A stretch of 64,000 bases of DNA from Roseicyclus sp. (GCA_018401965.1 JAGYJU010000009.1:186001-250000), one strand, 5' to 3'; positions 1-9,523 are shown, counted from the first letter of the stretch. The notes: a model not told the origin generated them from the letters alone. Numbers and translations: made by a program.

Positions 1-791
1 TCGATCATCTCGCCGACCGTCACGGTGATGCCCGGCAAGGTCAGCGTGGTTGTCGCGCCAAGCTCGGCCTGTTCCAGCGCGCAGGCGCGCAGCGTGTACT
101 CCAGCGCCTTTTCCGGCGAGGCCAGGTGCAGCCGCAGGTCGCGGCCGACGGGCAAGGTGGCGGGCAGCCCCGCAAGCGGTTCGCGCAAGATGCCGCTGGC
201 GAAACTCGACGCCGCGCGGTTGGGCGCGCCGGGCCGGATCGAAATGGTGGGAAAGCGCAGGCTGCGCCCCCGGATGAACCCGCGCCGCGTGGCGTCGCGC
301 ACCAGCAATTCGCCCATCAATTTCTGCGTGCCATAAGACGACCGGGGCGCGGGCAGGGTATCTTCGGTGATCGTGTCGTTGTCGGCGCAGGAAAACACCG
401 CAACGGACGAGGAAAACAGGAATACCGGTGGGCGGGCCATGCGGCGGCAGGCCTCGATCAGGGCAAGGGTGCCTTGCAGGTTCACATCCATGCCCAGGTC
501 CCAATCCGCCTCGGCCTGTCCCGACACGACAGCGGCAAGGTGGATGACAAGATCGGGGGCATCCGAGGCGATCCGGGTCAGAACGGCCGCATCGCCCAAG
601 GCCCCGTGCAGCGGGTGCACCCGTCGACATTGCGCGGCAAGATCTGCCAGCGGGTCGGCGGCGACATCGACGGCAAGAATGGCAGATACGCGGCGTTCTA
701 CGCCGTCGAGTGTGACGGTATCGGCGGCATCAAGCGCCTGTACGACCATCTTGCCGATGAAACCGGCCGCGCCGGTCACCACGATTCTCAT
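1..791 (-). CDS. denD: NAD-dependent epimerase/dehydratase, D-erythronate dehydrogenase-like (3' end outside window)
   Basis: An extended short-chain dehydrogenase, probably oxidising D-erythronate in four-carbon sugar-acid catabolism. The start ATG is at 791 and about 263 codons are visible; the C-terminus lies beyond the left edge. The protein opens with the Rossmann motif GAAGFIG (residues 7-13). It has HLAAVVSGQAEADWDLG, an SSSVAVF strand, the catalytic YGTQK (YxxxK), and then RFPTISIRPGRPNRAAS, a block typical of the DenD branch rather than UDP-glucose epimerases. It diverges from a LacI-type regulator, and a 14-bp palindrome lies 37 bases upstream of its start, so control by that regulator is likely. 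The DenD assignment rests on remembered family motifs. The broader SDR epimerase family is certain. Confidence 0.75.
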   Translation of the reverse strand, partial: MRIVVTGAAGFIGKMVVQALDAADTVTLDGVERRVSAILAVDVAADPLADLAAQCRRVHPLHGALGDAAVLTRIASDAPDLVIHLAAVVSGQAEADWDLGMDVNLQGTLALIEACRRMARPPVFLFSSSVAVFSCADNDTITEDTLPAPRSSYGTQKLMGELLVRDATRRGFIRGRSLRFPTISIRPGAPNRAASSFASGILREPLAGLPATLPVGRDLRLHLASPEKALEYTLRACALEQAELGATTTLTLPGITVTVGEMI

Positions 792-827
792 GCCCGCGTC
801 CTCCCTGTCGGTGAGGTTCGCAAATCA

Positions 828-841
828 TGACAGCGCTGTCA
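828..841. promoter_or_regulatory. Perfect palindromic operator 1 (LacI-type)
   Basis: TGACAGCGCTGTCA is a perfect 14-bp palindrome in the gap between the divergent dehydrogenase and LacI genes. A near-identical copy lies 64 bp away centre to centre. LacI-family repressors commonly bind paired palindromes with a central CG. The location fits repression of the dehydrogenase promoter. The binding protein is inferred from adjacency. Confidence 0.7.
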
Positions 842-891
842 ATTATGTTTGCCATTTTGAAAATATAGGTGAAATACTTGGATTTGAAGTA

Positions 892-905
892 TGACACCGC
901 TGTCA
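892..905. promoter_or_regulatory. Palindromic operator 2 (LacI-type)
   Basis: TGACACCGCTGTCA differs at one base from the palindrome at 828-841. It overlaps the first possible ATG of the regulator gene (891). An operator across a start codon is less likely than one in the leader, so it supports the later start at 921 and suggests autoregulation. Confidence 0.65.
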
Positions 906-920
906 ATCACGCAGGCGCAG

Positions 921-1958
921 ATGACCAGAGATCCCGATCAGCCCGACGACAACCGGCCAACCCTGGCCGAGGTCGCCCGCATCGCCGGCGTCAGCGAAAT
1001 CACCGCAAGCCGGGCCCTGCGCGGCGGCACCCATGTTGCGCGCGCCACGCTGGAACGGGTGCAGACGGCGGCCCGCGCGATCAATTACATGCCCAACCGG
1101 TTGGCCGGCACATTGGCCGGGGGGGCATCACGGCAAGTCGCGGTCGTGCTGCCGTCCTTGTCCAACAGCGTGTTTTCCGATGTGCTGCACGGGCTGGAAA
1201 CGCGGCTGGAACAGGCCGGGCACCATCCCATCCTCGGCGTGTCGAACTACGACCCGCTGCGCGAAGAACGGCTTGTCTCCGACCTGTTGTCATGGCGGCC
1301 CGCCGGGCTGGTGCTGGCTCCGGCGGTCAGCACGGCGGAAACCCGGCGGCTTCTCGCCGGGTCAGGCGTGCCGATCGTGGAAATCATGGATGTGGACCCG
1401 GCCCCGATCGACACCACGGTGGGCCTGTCGCAGCGCGCGGCGGGGCGGGCGATGGCCCATTACCTGCTGGGGCGGGGCTATCGGCGGCTGGCCTATGCGG
1501 GCCATGACATCTCGACCGATCCGCGTGCCCTGTCGCGGTTGCAGGGGCTGCAAGACGGCCTGGCCGAAGCCGAGGTGACGCTGGCCGCCACCGTCCTGTT
1601 GCCCGGCCCATCATCGGTGCCGCTGGGGCGCGACGCGGTGGGCCAGCTGTTGCAAGACTGCCCGGTCGGCGCGGGACATGACCGGCTGGTCGTGTGTTTT
1701 TCCAATGACGACATGGCCGTGGGCGGCATGTTCCATGCCCTGTCGGCCGGTCTGGACGTGCCGGGCGATCTTGCCCTGGCCGGGTTCAACGGGCTGGCCA
1801 TCGGCCAGGCGCTGCCCTTGCCGCTGACCACCATCGCCTCGCGCCGGGTGGAAATCGGCGAATTGGCGGGCGCGGCGCTGTTGGCGCGCGTGGCGGGCAA
1901 GCCGGTCGAGAAGGTGCAGGACGTGGGCTTTCGCCTGGTCATCGGGGCAACAACCTAG
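921..1958 (+). CDS. LacI family transcriptional regulator
   Basis: A DNA-binding repressor of about 345 residues, close to the usual LacI/GalR length. The N-terminal helix-turn-helix reads LAEVARIAGVSEITASRALR, followed by the hinge segment INYMPNRLAGTLAGG. The rest is a periplasmic-binding-protein-like sugar-sensing domain (QVAVVLPSLSNSVFSDVL near its start, DLALAGFNGLAIG near its end). An in-frame ATG at 891 would add ten residues, but it lies under operator 2, so I prefer 921. The gene diverges from the D-erythronate dehydrogenase-like gene and probably controls it, with a sugar acid as likely inducer. GntR-subgroup LacI regulators of sugar acids look similar. The ligand is inference. Confidence 0.85.
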   Translation: MTRDPDQPDDNRPTLAEVARIAGVSEITASRALRGGTHVARATLERVQTAARAINYMPNRLAGTLAGGASRQVAVVLPSLSNSVFSDVLHGLETRLEQAGHHPILGVSNYDPLREERLVSDLLSWRPAGLVLAPAVSTAETRRLLAGSGVPIVEIMDVDPAPIDTTVGLSQRAAGRAMAHYLLGRGYRRLAYAGHDISTDPRALSRLQGLQDGLAEAEVTLAATVLLPGPSSVPLGRDAVGQLLQDCPVGAGHDRLVVCFSNDDMAVGGMFHALSAGLDVPGDLALAGFNGLAIGQALPLPLTTIASRRVEIGELAGAALLARVAGKPVEKVQDVGFRLVIGATT

Positions 1959-1978
1959 CGGTCTTGCCCCATGGCCCC

Positions 1979-3004
1979 TCAGCGCCGTTTGCCGGGAGAC
2001 CGCGTGGATTTGTTGCCGCGCGGCCCGGTTTGAACCGGGGTGTTGACCTCGTTTTCCTCGACCAGCTTGCGCCAGCGCGCCACCCGCGCCGGGTCCAGCG
2101 CACCCGAGGCCACGCCGGCCTGCACCGCGCAGCCCGGTTCATGCGCGTGGGTGCAATCGCGAAACCGGCACAGCGGCGCCAGCTCGGTGATTTCTGCGAA
2201 CAAATGGTCCAGCCCCGCCTCGCTGTCGCTGATGTGCAGCGTCCGCATCCCCGGCGTGTCGATCACCCAGGCCCCGCCCGCGATGCCATGCAGCGACCGC
2301 GCCGTGGTGGTGTGCCGCCCCTTGGCGTCGCTTTCGCGGATCGCGCCGGTGGCCTGCGCCTCGCTGCCCGTCAGCGTGTTGAGCAGCGAAGATTTCCCCA
2401 CCCCCGACGATCCGACCAGCGCCACGGTCTGCCCGGCGCCGCACCAGGGCGCCAGCATCCCTGCCGCCTCGGGCGCCTTGGCGTTCAGCGCCACAACCTC
2501 CAGCCCGCGCTGCAGGCCGGTGACTTGCGCCAGATAGGGCGCGACATCGGCCACCTGGTCGGCCTTGGTCAGGATCACCACGGGCCGCGTGCCCGCCTCG
2601 TTGGCCAAGGCAAGGTAGCGTTCCAGCCGCGCCGGGTTCAGATCGTCGTTGCAGGATGTGACGATGAACAACGTGTCGATATTGGCCGCGATCAGCTGTG
2701 GCATCCGCCCGCCCTCGACCCGCCGCCGCAACAGCGTCTTGCGGTCCAGCCGGCGGATCACCCTGTGGCTCTCCGGCTCGGCCAGAACCCAATCGCCCAC
2801 CGCGAAATCCGACGTGCCGGCCCCGGGCGGCGGGTCAAGCCGCACCTGCCCCTGCCGCGAGATCGCCGTCATCCGCGCCCGGTGCACCGTCGCGATCCGC
2901 AACCGGTCCAAGCCCGCGTCTTCCGCCGCCAGCTGGTCGTCGAAAACCGCCGACCAGCCAAGCGCCGCCCAGGAAACCGCAGAAGGATCTATGTCATGTG
3001 CCAC
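1979..3004 (-). CDS. rsgA: Small ribosomal subunit biogenesis GTPase RsgA
   Basis: A circularly permuted GTPase acting late in 30S subunit maturation. The 341-residue protein has an N-terminal OB-like segment (VGDWVL), then the permuted G-motifs TKAD (about 146-149), the P-loop GSSGVGKSS (198-206) and DTPG (249-252). A C-terminal zinc knuckle follows, with Cys279, Cys284, a His in THAHE and Cys292. The start codon is GTG at 3004 with AGGCGG shortly upstream. An ATG at 2997 is out of frame. The tail is basic, ending in a Ser/Arg/Lys stretch. It converges on the LacI gene with a 20-bp gap. Family assignment is secure. Confidence 0.95.
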   Translation of the reverse strand: MAHDIDPSAVSWAALGWSAVFDDQLAAEDAGLDRLRIATVHRARMTAISRQGQVRLDPPPGAGTSDFAVGDWVLAEPESHRVIRRLDRKTLLRRRVEGGRMPQLIAANIDTLFIVTSCNDDLNPARLERYLALANEAGTRPVVILTKADQVADVAPYLAQVTGLQRGLEVVALNAKAPEAAGMLAPWCGAGQTVALVGSSGVGKSSLLNTLTGSEAQATGAIRESDAKGRHTTTARSLHGIAGGAWVIDTPGMRTLHISDSEAGLDHLFAEITELAPLCRFRDCTHAHEPGCAVQAGVASGALDPARVARWRKLVEENEVNTPVQTGPRGNKSTRSPGKRR

Positions 3005-3162
3005 ACCGCCTGAATGGCCGCGCCCGTGGCTGAATGCAAGCGCCTCGAACCCGGACAGGCGCGGGCGATACCTCGCTCATGCTGTACTGGTTTACGCCAA
3101 GGGTTACTAAGGTGTGGTCCGTTTCTTGCCGTGCGGCCTTACCATCTGGTTAATCCCCCCAT

Positions 3163-5457
3163 TCACACCACCTGCCTCCCCGGGTCCGCGCCCTCGGCGA
3201 CGCCCGTGATCTCCACGATCCCGAGGCCCAGGCGGAACCGCCATACCCCGCCGCCCATGTCCTGCACCGCCGGGCGGGTGGGCCAGCGCGACAGGTCATA
3301 GACTTGGCCCGCGTCCCAGCGCTCGATTACGCAGACTCCGCCCCAGGCGATGCGGAAGCGTTTCGCCCCCGGCGCGGCGGTGATGCGGGTGATGCCGGTG
3401 CCCACGATCACCTCGTGATCGCCATCGGCCAGCCGCAGCAGGTTGCGCCCCGGCCCGGGGTCGATGGTGGAGGCCCCTTCGCCGTCTTCGATCACGTCAT
3501 TGCCATGGCCGCCGAAGATGTGGTTGCGCCCGGTGTAGCCATGGATCACGTCATCGCCGGTGCCCCCGTCCAGCGTGTCGCGCCCCGGCCCCCCGTGCAG
3601 CGTGTCATTGCCCGCCTCGCCGTAGAAGGCATGGCGCCGGTTGGCCTGCTTGGCCCGCGCGATCAGCAGGTCATTGCCCGCCCCGCCATGGAACGTCGCC
3701 GCGCCATGTTTCGGCCCGATCATCACGTCATCGCCGTTTGACCCTTTCAGATCGATTTCCACCCGTTCCGAGGTCTCGAATTCGATCGGGCTGTCGGGAT
3801 GGGCGACGATGCGGATCACCTTGCCGGTCTGGCCATCGGCCTCCGACCGGCTGACCACGGTGGCGATGCGGATCTTTTCGACATGGGGCGGGCACTGCAG
3901 CACGTAATCATCCGGCCCCGCCATGTACCACAGCGTATCGGTGCCGCCGTCCTTTTGCTCGACGATCTTTTCGGCATCCGCGCCGTAGGCCCAGTATTCA
4001 TTGTTGCCGCGCCCGCCCGCCAGGATGACCGACCCATCGACCGCCATCATCGCGTTGACGCCATCGGCGGGGTTTTCATGCCCCCGCAGATCCAGCCCCA
4101 GCCGCAGCGCGCCCTTGACCAGTTCACCGCGCAGCACCTCCATCGGGGCGCTTGCTACAAGGTTCACGGTCTCGCCCGGATCGGCGGCGATGTCATAGAC
4201 ATGTTCCTCGCCATTGGGGTAGCGGAAATAGCGCAGGTGTTCATAGCCCGCGACCGACGGGCGCACCGACAGCGTGCCGAACACGCAGGTCACCGGCGAC
4301 CATTGCCGGTCATAGTGTCCGAAGCTCGGGTCGATCAGCGGCAACAACGATTGCCCCGACCCCCAATCGGGCCGTGGCGGCAGGCCCGCCAGATCCATGA
4401 TCGTCTTGGGGATGTTGTGCAGGCTGACGGGCAGCGCGATCTCTTGCCCGCGGTCCATCGCCGGATGCCAGATGCCCAGCGGGATATGGGCGGCGCTGTC
4501 CCATTGGCTCATCTTGTGGAAACTGTCGTGCGTTCCCAGGTTGAAGCCGTTGTCGGAAAAGAACACCACCGTGGTGTTCCGGCCCAGCTGTGATGCCTCC
4601 AGCGCGTCGAGGAACCGGCCCAGCTCGTGATCCATGTGGGACATCGCGGCGAAATAGGCGCGCACCACCTGGCGCCAGGCCTCGTCCCCGGCCTTTTCAG
4701 GGATCCATTGGCCATTTGCGATATAGGCCGCCTCGTAGACCGCGAAACCGGGTTGGGGGCCGTGATAATCCGCCTCATGCGCGATGGAGGGCCAGCGGAT
4801 CGCGGCAGGGTCGTATTGCGCATAGAACCGGTCGGGGCAGATCAGGTTGTAATGCGGGTGCTTGAACCCAAGCTGGATCAGGTGCCGCCGATCGGGGTTG
4901 GCGCGGGCCAGGAAATCGATGGCATTCTGCGCCACGTGGTAGTCATAGAACCGGTCATCCTGCGACCCGTCATCATCGGGGTGGTTCACGCCCTTGATGC
5001 CCGGCCCCCGGTCCAGGTAGCTGTGAACCCGGCTGCGGCGGCCCACATCATCGACCGCCGGTTCCTCGTGGAACAGGATGCGGCGATAGTCTTCGGGCAT
5101 GGGTCTGTAATTGCTGTCGACCTTGCCGGTGGTGAAGGTGTAAAAGCCCGCGCGCCGCAAATCATAGGCCCAGGCCTTTTCGGGCGGGTAGACATCGCGC
5201 CAGAACCGGTTGAGATCGACCAGACCCGACCGGAACGGGCTGATCCCTGTGGCCAGTTCCGCCCGGCAGGGCGCGCACAGCGGCACGGTGGCATAGGCGT
5301 TGGAAAACCGCGCGGCGCGGGCCATGAACCGATCCAGGTTGGGCGTCTGGATGCGCAGGCCAAAGGCGTCGCGCCATGTGAACACGTCGATCAGGTCATC
5401 GACCCAGATCACGCAGATATTGCCGCCCGCAAGGCTGCCCGCGTCAAATCCCGTCAC
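3163..5457 (-). CDS. Sulfatase with C-terminal RTX calcium-binding repeats
   Basis: A 764-residue alkaline-phosphatase-superfamily sulfatase, predicted to hydrolyse sulfate esters after Cys is converted to formylglycine. The active-site motif is CAPCR (residues 61-65), fitting CxPxR but with Cys where Ser is usual. IWVDD near the N-terminus and FFSDNGFNLGTHD match metal-binding sulfatase segments. From about residue 565 come RTX-type nonapeptides such as GGAGNDLL, GEAGNDTL and GGTGDDVI. No Sec signal peptide is visible; RTX repeats suggest type I secretion. The start is GTG at 5457 overlapping the upstream stop codon (GTGA), so translation is probably coupled. It is last in a minus-strand group with a glycosyltransferase. 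The substrate is unknown. Confidence 0.82.
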   Translation of the reverse strand: MTGFDAGSLAGGNICVIWVDDLIDVFTWRDAFGLRIQTPNLDRFMARAARFSNAYATVPLCAPCRAELATGISPFRSGLVDLNRFWRDVYPPEKAWAYDLRRAGFYTFTTGKVDSNYRPMPEDYRRILFHEEPAVDDVGRRSRVHSYLDRGPGIKGVNHPDDDGSQDDRFYDYHVAQNAIDFLARANPDRRHLIQLGFKHPHYNLICPDRFYAQYDPAAIRWPSIAHEADYHGPQPGFAVYEAAYIANGQWIPEKAGDEAWRQVVRAYFAAMSHMDHELGRFLDALEASQLGRNTTVVFFSDNGFNLGTHDSFHKMSQWDSAAHIPLGIWHPAMDRGQEIALPVSLHNIPKTIMDLAGLPPRPDWGSGQSLLPLIDPSFGHYDRQWSPVTCVFGTLSVRPSVAGYEHLRYFRYPNGEEHVYDIAADPGETVNLVASAPMEVLRGELVKGALRLGLDLRGHENPADGVNAMMAVDGSVILAGGRGNNEYWAYGADAEKIVEQKDGGTDTLWYMAGPDDYVLQCPPHVEKIRIATVVSRSEADGQTGKVIRIVAHPDSPIEFETSERVEIDLKGSNGDDVMIGPKHGAATFHGGAGNDLLIARAKQANRRHAFYGEAGNDTLHGGPGRDTLDGGTGDDVIHGYTGRNHIFGGHGNDVIEDGEGASTIDPGPGRNLLRLADGDHEVIVGTGITRITAAPGAKRFRIAWGGVCVIERWDAGQVYDLSRWPTRPAVQDMGGGVWRFRLGLGIVEITGVAEGADPGRQVV

Positions 5458-6245
5458 GGCTCGTCCGCCCAGAGCGCGAACCGCTGCAGCGCCACAAGCG
5501 CGGCCCGATCCGTCGCGGCATCCGACCCGAACAACGCGCGGCCGGGCCAGAGCCAGACATCCGCGATCAGCGCGCCGCCCAAGGTCTTGGTCAGGCCGGA
5601 CCGTTGGTTGCGACAGCCGATGAACAGGTTGGCCGGCCCCGACAGAACATGGGCGCGGGCCCGTGCCTGTGTCGAGGTCGCGGGCGATGCCCCGCCCAGC
5701 ACCGACACCGCCAGACGGTCGCCCGCCAGCGACAGCATGACAAGGCGTGGCGCATCGCCCAGCGGGGCGGGCAAGACCGCCTCGATCAACCCCTTGTCAT
5801 CCTTGACAGTCAGAAAGCCCTCGGCCTCGGACAGGAACAGGTAATTGTCATGGGCCGCTTTCTTGGCCGCGCCGCCGGTGTTAAAGGTGACGACGGTTTT
5901 CGCATCCTCGCCGTAGGGCGGCAGGTAGCGCGCCGCCAGCGTCACGGTCGCGGCATCGCGCGCCACATCCTCCACGATCATGCCGCAATGCAGCCCGTCG
6001 CGGCATTGCAGCCCGGTCAGGTCGCCCGCATCGCCGATCTGGCCATTGCCGGTATTGGGCGCGGTCGGGTGCGCGGTGCGGCTGCCGGTCTGGTCCGCCC
6101 AATGCGTGACGGCGCCACGGGCATCGGCCACCAGCCCCGCGCCGGTCCACCATAGCCCATCGCTGGCCGCCAGCGCCCCGGCGAGGATCTCGGCGCCCGC
6201 ATCGCACAGGGCCCCGGGCGGCAGCTGGTGGGGCAGTTCAAGCAT
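5454..6245 (-). CDS. Hypothetical protein in sulfatase/glycosyltransferase group
   Basis: A protein of about 263 residues that I do not recognise. The chosen start, MLELPHQLPPGAL at 6245, gives a clean N-terminus; the reading frame extends 13 codons upstream but without family-like sequence. It is Ala/Gly-rich with short beta-like segments (GLWWTGAGLV, DVWLWPGRALF), plausibly a carbohydrate-binding or concanavalin-like fold, though that is a guess. The stop overlaps the GTG of the sulfatase by 4 bases, so the two are probably made together. The preceding gene overlaps its start. Confidence 0.6.
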   Translation of the reverse strand: MLELPHQLPPGALCDAGAEILAGALAASDGLWWTGAGLVADARGAVTHWADQTGSRTAHPTAPNTGNGQIGDAGDLTGLQCRDGLHCGMIVEDVARDAATVTLAARYLPPYGEDAKTVVTFNTGGAAKKAAHDNYLFLSEAEGFLTVKDDKGLIEAVLPAPLGDAPRLVMLSLAGDRLAVSVLGGASPATSTQARARAHVLSGPANLFIGCRNQRSGLTKTLGGALIADVWLWPGRALFGSDAATDRAALVALQRFALWADEP

Positions 6246-7705
6246 CGCGCCCCCCGCACCGGCAGGATGGCGGGCAGCGCCCAACGGTGCAGCATCGCCC
6301 CGGTGCGGCTTTGCATCGCCCAGCTGTCGCGCAGCCCCCCCGGCCGCCCCGCGCCATAGGACAGCGACAGCCCATCGGCCCTTGACCGGGTCGTGATCAG
6401 CACCGCCTGCGGATCATCGGGGGCCAGCGCAACGCCGTCGATGGCCACATCATCGGACCCAAGCAGCGCAAAGCCCATGGCCCCGGTCCCATCCAGCACC
6501 AGCGGCCCCTCGGCCTGGGCGGTGACGCGGATCACCGGCGCGTCGCCCGGTTCCCATTCGGCCAGAAACAGCGTCGGACAGCGCCATGCCACGCCCGCCG
6601 CGATGGCGGAGGCGGTCAGTTCCGCCATCTGGCGGCGCGCGTCATCGGTGGGGCGGTCATGGTCGTCGCGGGCAAAGGGATAGCTGGGGCCGGAAAAGAT
6701 CAGCCGGTGATCGCCATGGTTCCAGGCCAATTCCCATTGCCCCTCGATCACCGCGGGGGCGGTGCCCGGATCAAGCCCTGCCTCGAAGCGGGCGACAAAC
6801 AGCGGTTGGTCATGACCCAGGCGCGCCAAGCCTTCGGTCAGCCGCGCCATCACCGCCAGCATTCCGTCGCGATAGGCCGTGGCATCGCCCGTGACATGTT
6901 CCAGCGCGAAATCAAGGCAGATGCCAAGGATCTTGGCGCGCTTGCCCATGAGGGCGGCGGCATCGCGCAGGTTTTGCGCGGCGATCATCAGGTTTTCCAC
7001 CGCGCGGCCGCGCGCCAGGTCGGCGGCGCTGGCCGATGCGTCGGTTTCCACGCGGGCCATGATCAGGGGCAGGGGGGCGAATTTTTCCACCTGCCAGTGC
7101 AGGATGGTTTCGGCCACCAGCGCCTCGTGCGGGGTTTCGCGCAAGGGGTCTAACCGGTCGGTCGCGGGCGCGGCTTCGATCCCGGCCATGCCGACCGCGC
7201 CGATATCATCGGCGGGCGCCACGATGTGATGGGCAAAGGCCGGCGGCCCCGCCGTGGCCAAGGCCGCGCGCGGCCCGCCAAGGCCAAGAATCCCCATCAC
7301 CGCCCCCGGCCCGTCGCCCAGCACCGCGCCGCCGTCGATGTGGCGACGATAGCCGCGCACCCCCTGTGCGCCGGGCATCCGCGCGGTAAAGCGCAGCCAG
7401 TCGCCGTCTTGGGTGACGCCCCAGGCGTCGATGCCGTCAAGCAGGTCACCCTGCGGCAGTTCCGTAGGGTGTGCCTTCGGGCGCACCTCTGGCGCGCCCT
7501 GCGCCCGATGCCCCAGGCGCAGCGCGATATCGGCAATCACCCGGTCCGACAGGCGCATCACCACGCCGGTGGGGTCATAGCGGATCACATCGCCATTGGC
7601 CGCGCGCACGATGACGCCATGCCCCGCGATCAGGTCCTCGTCTGGTTCGGCTGGCTTGCCCATCTTTCCCCCTTTTGTCCCCTGTGCGGGCGCGCCGGTT
7701 TTCAT
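6238..7705 (-). CDS. Hypothetical protein (probable 3' frameshift)
   Basis: An unrecognised protein of about 487 residues. The start, MKTGAPAQGTKGG at 7705, overlaps the stop of the upstream glycosyltransferase (ATGA). Visible features include RVIADIALRLGHRAQG, MARVETDASASAADLARG, an FVARFEAGLDP segment and WELAWNHGDHRLIFSGPSYPF. The distribution of Asp, His and Ser recalls an SGNH/esterase-like fold, but no signature is convincing. As sequenced, the frame runs on to 6017 through Arg/Pro-rich out-of-frame sequence that overlaps the next gene. Removing one base from the C-run at 6250-6255 would end it at a TGA at 6238-6240, overlapping the next start. That correction is inference. Confidence 0.55.
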
Positions 7706-9523
7706 CCCGCCACGCCGCCCGGGCGATCGAATTGCAAACTGCCGCCCGCCGCGCGGTCGGGCGTTTCGGCAAAGCCCAGGGCGGCCAGTGCCGGGCCATA
7801 GCCCGCGCGCAGCCGGTTCGCCTGGTCCTCGGACACGAAGGGCAGGATCACGCGGCACAGCGTGCCGGGATCCTGGGTCGCCAAGACTTCGGGCGGCACA
7901 TCGGCTGTGCGCGACAGGCGCAGGGCCATGGGCCGGAAATCGCGCAAACAGGCCGCAAGCCCCGCCGCCGCCGCGCCGTGTATCGGTCGCAAGCCGCAGC
8001 GGCCCGTCCGACCAAGTCAGCCGTTCCGTGGTATCCAGGCCCGCGCGCCGCGCGATGTCTTGCCCCAGCGCGATCAGATCGGCCCGGCAATCCTGCGCCA
8101 TGACCACCACGCCTTGCGACACCTGCACCACGCGGATGGCCAGAAACCCCACGCCGCAGCCGATATCGAGAACGCGCGCGCAGCCGGTCAGATAGACCCC
8201 GATGTTGCGCGCATGGCGGCGCTCGAACCGGCCCGCGACGATGGCCGTCAGCGCCTCGGGGCGAAAGATGCGGGCATCGGCGGGCAGGGGGATGTCGTGG
8301 TTGGCGATCCAGTCGCGCGGGGCATCCCCCCCCAGATCGATGGGCGCGGGCAGGTAGGGGTCGCCGTCTTCCACCGCCCAGCCCGGCACAGTTTCCGCGC
8401 GCCGGTCCTCTTTCGGGCGGGATTGCGATTTCAGTTCCACCTCGCTCATCAGGGCGGCGATCTTGGCGGGGTCGCGCGCCTTGGGCGGTTTCGCCTCGAC
8501 ATCGGTGATCGGCACGCTTGATGCCGCGATCAGGCCTTGGCGCAGGTCGTGGTAGGCGGGCGTCTGGCGATACGCGGCCAGCCGCGCCTCGACCCGGTCC
8601 AGCGCGGCAAGATGCAACCGGTTCAGCACCGGATCGGTCAGCAATTCCGCCATGATCCGGGCGCGGTCGGGGTCGTGGCGCAAGATGGCGCGATCTTCCA
8701 CCTCGTTACGATCCTGAAGCGACCAGTAATCGGCGTTATACTTGTCGGCCTTGTTGTTGACATTGCCACGGAATTTGCGCACCGCGTAGCTGTCGACCGA
8801 TTTCACCGCGTAATGGTTCATCTGCGCCCAGCCATAGCCGATGGTGCGCCGGATCGACCGCCAGCCGCGGAACTTGAAATAATCCTCCATCGGCAGGCCC
8901 GACCCGTTCAGCCAGTGCACCGTGTCGGGAAAGCCGGTTTCCAGATGCTTGTTCTTGATCGTGGGGCGGTGGATGCCGAGCTTCCAGTGGTCGGGGTCGA
9001 ACTTGAACAGCGTCTTGACGCCCCAACCCTTGTTCCACAGCGGGGGCGCGGCGCGGGTGTATTGTTCCGTCACGGGGGCGCGCGACCAGTCGATCACGCC
9101 CCCCGATCCGAAAATGCGCCAGGTGATGACAACGCCCGTGCCGCCGCGCGCGACAGTGTCATCCAGCATGCCCTCCAGCTTGCCCGAAGGGTGGTTGATC
9201 GACAGGAATTCATCGGCGTCGAAGACCAAGACCCAATCGGCCGCACCCACCAGCGGCTCTTGCTGGGCATGGCCCAGGGCCGAGGGTTGGGGTTTCACCC
9301 CCTCCGCGATCACATTGGGGCGGTGGTATCCAAGCCCCAGTTCCTCCAGCCGGATCAACATCTCGTCGGTGCCGTCGGAACAGTCGTTGGTGTAGACAAG
9401 GATGTCGGTGAACCCCACGGCCAGATGATGGGCGAACCATTCCAGAAGGAACGGCGCCTCGTCCTTCATCATCGACACGGCCATGACGGTGCCGTGTTTC
9501 GATCTGGGTTTGAGATGTTGCAT
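7702..9523 (-). pseudogene. Glycosyltransferase family 2 / SAM methyltransferase fusion, frameshifted
   Basis: A bifunctional glycan enzyme. Residues 1 to about 320 form a GT2-type domain (MAVSMMKDEAPFLLEW, VYTNDCSDGTDEM, DxD-like VFDADEFLSI, WGVKTLFKFDP). From about residue 400 comes a class I methyltransferase with SAM motif VLDIGCGVGFLAIR. The frame then breaks near the CCCC at 7960-7963. Upstream of the break the frame reads PLRLATDTRRGGGG. The continuing sequence, CLRDFRPMALRLSRTADVP...GGVAG, lies in another frame and stops at 7702-7704, exactly overlapping the next ATG. One surplus base explains this, so the gene may be intact in the organism. Probably acts on a surface polysaccharide. 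Confidence 0.7.
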
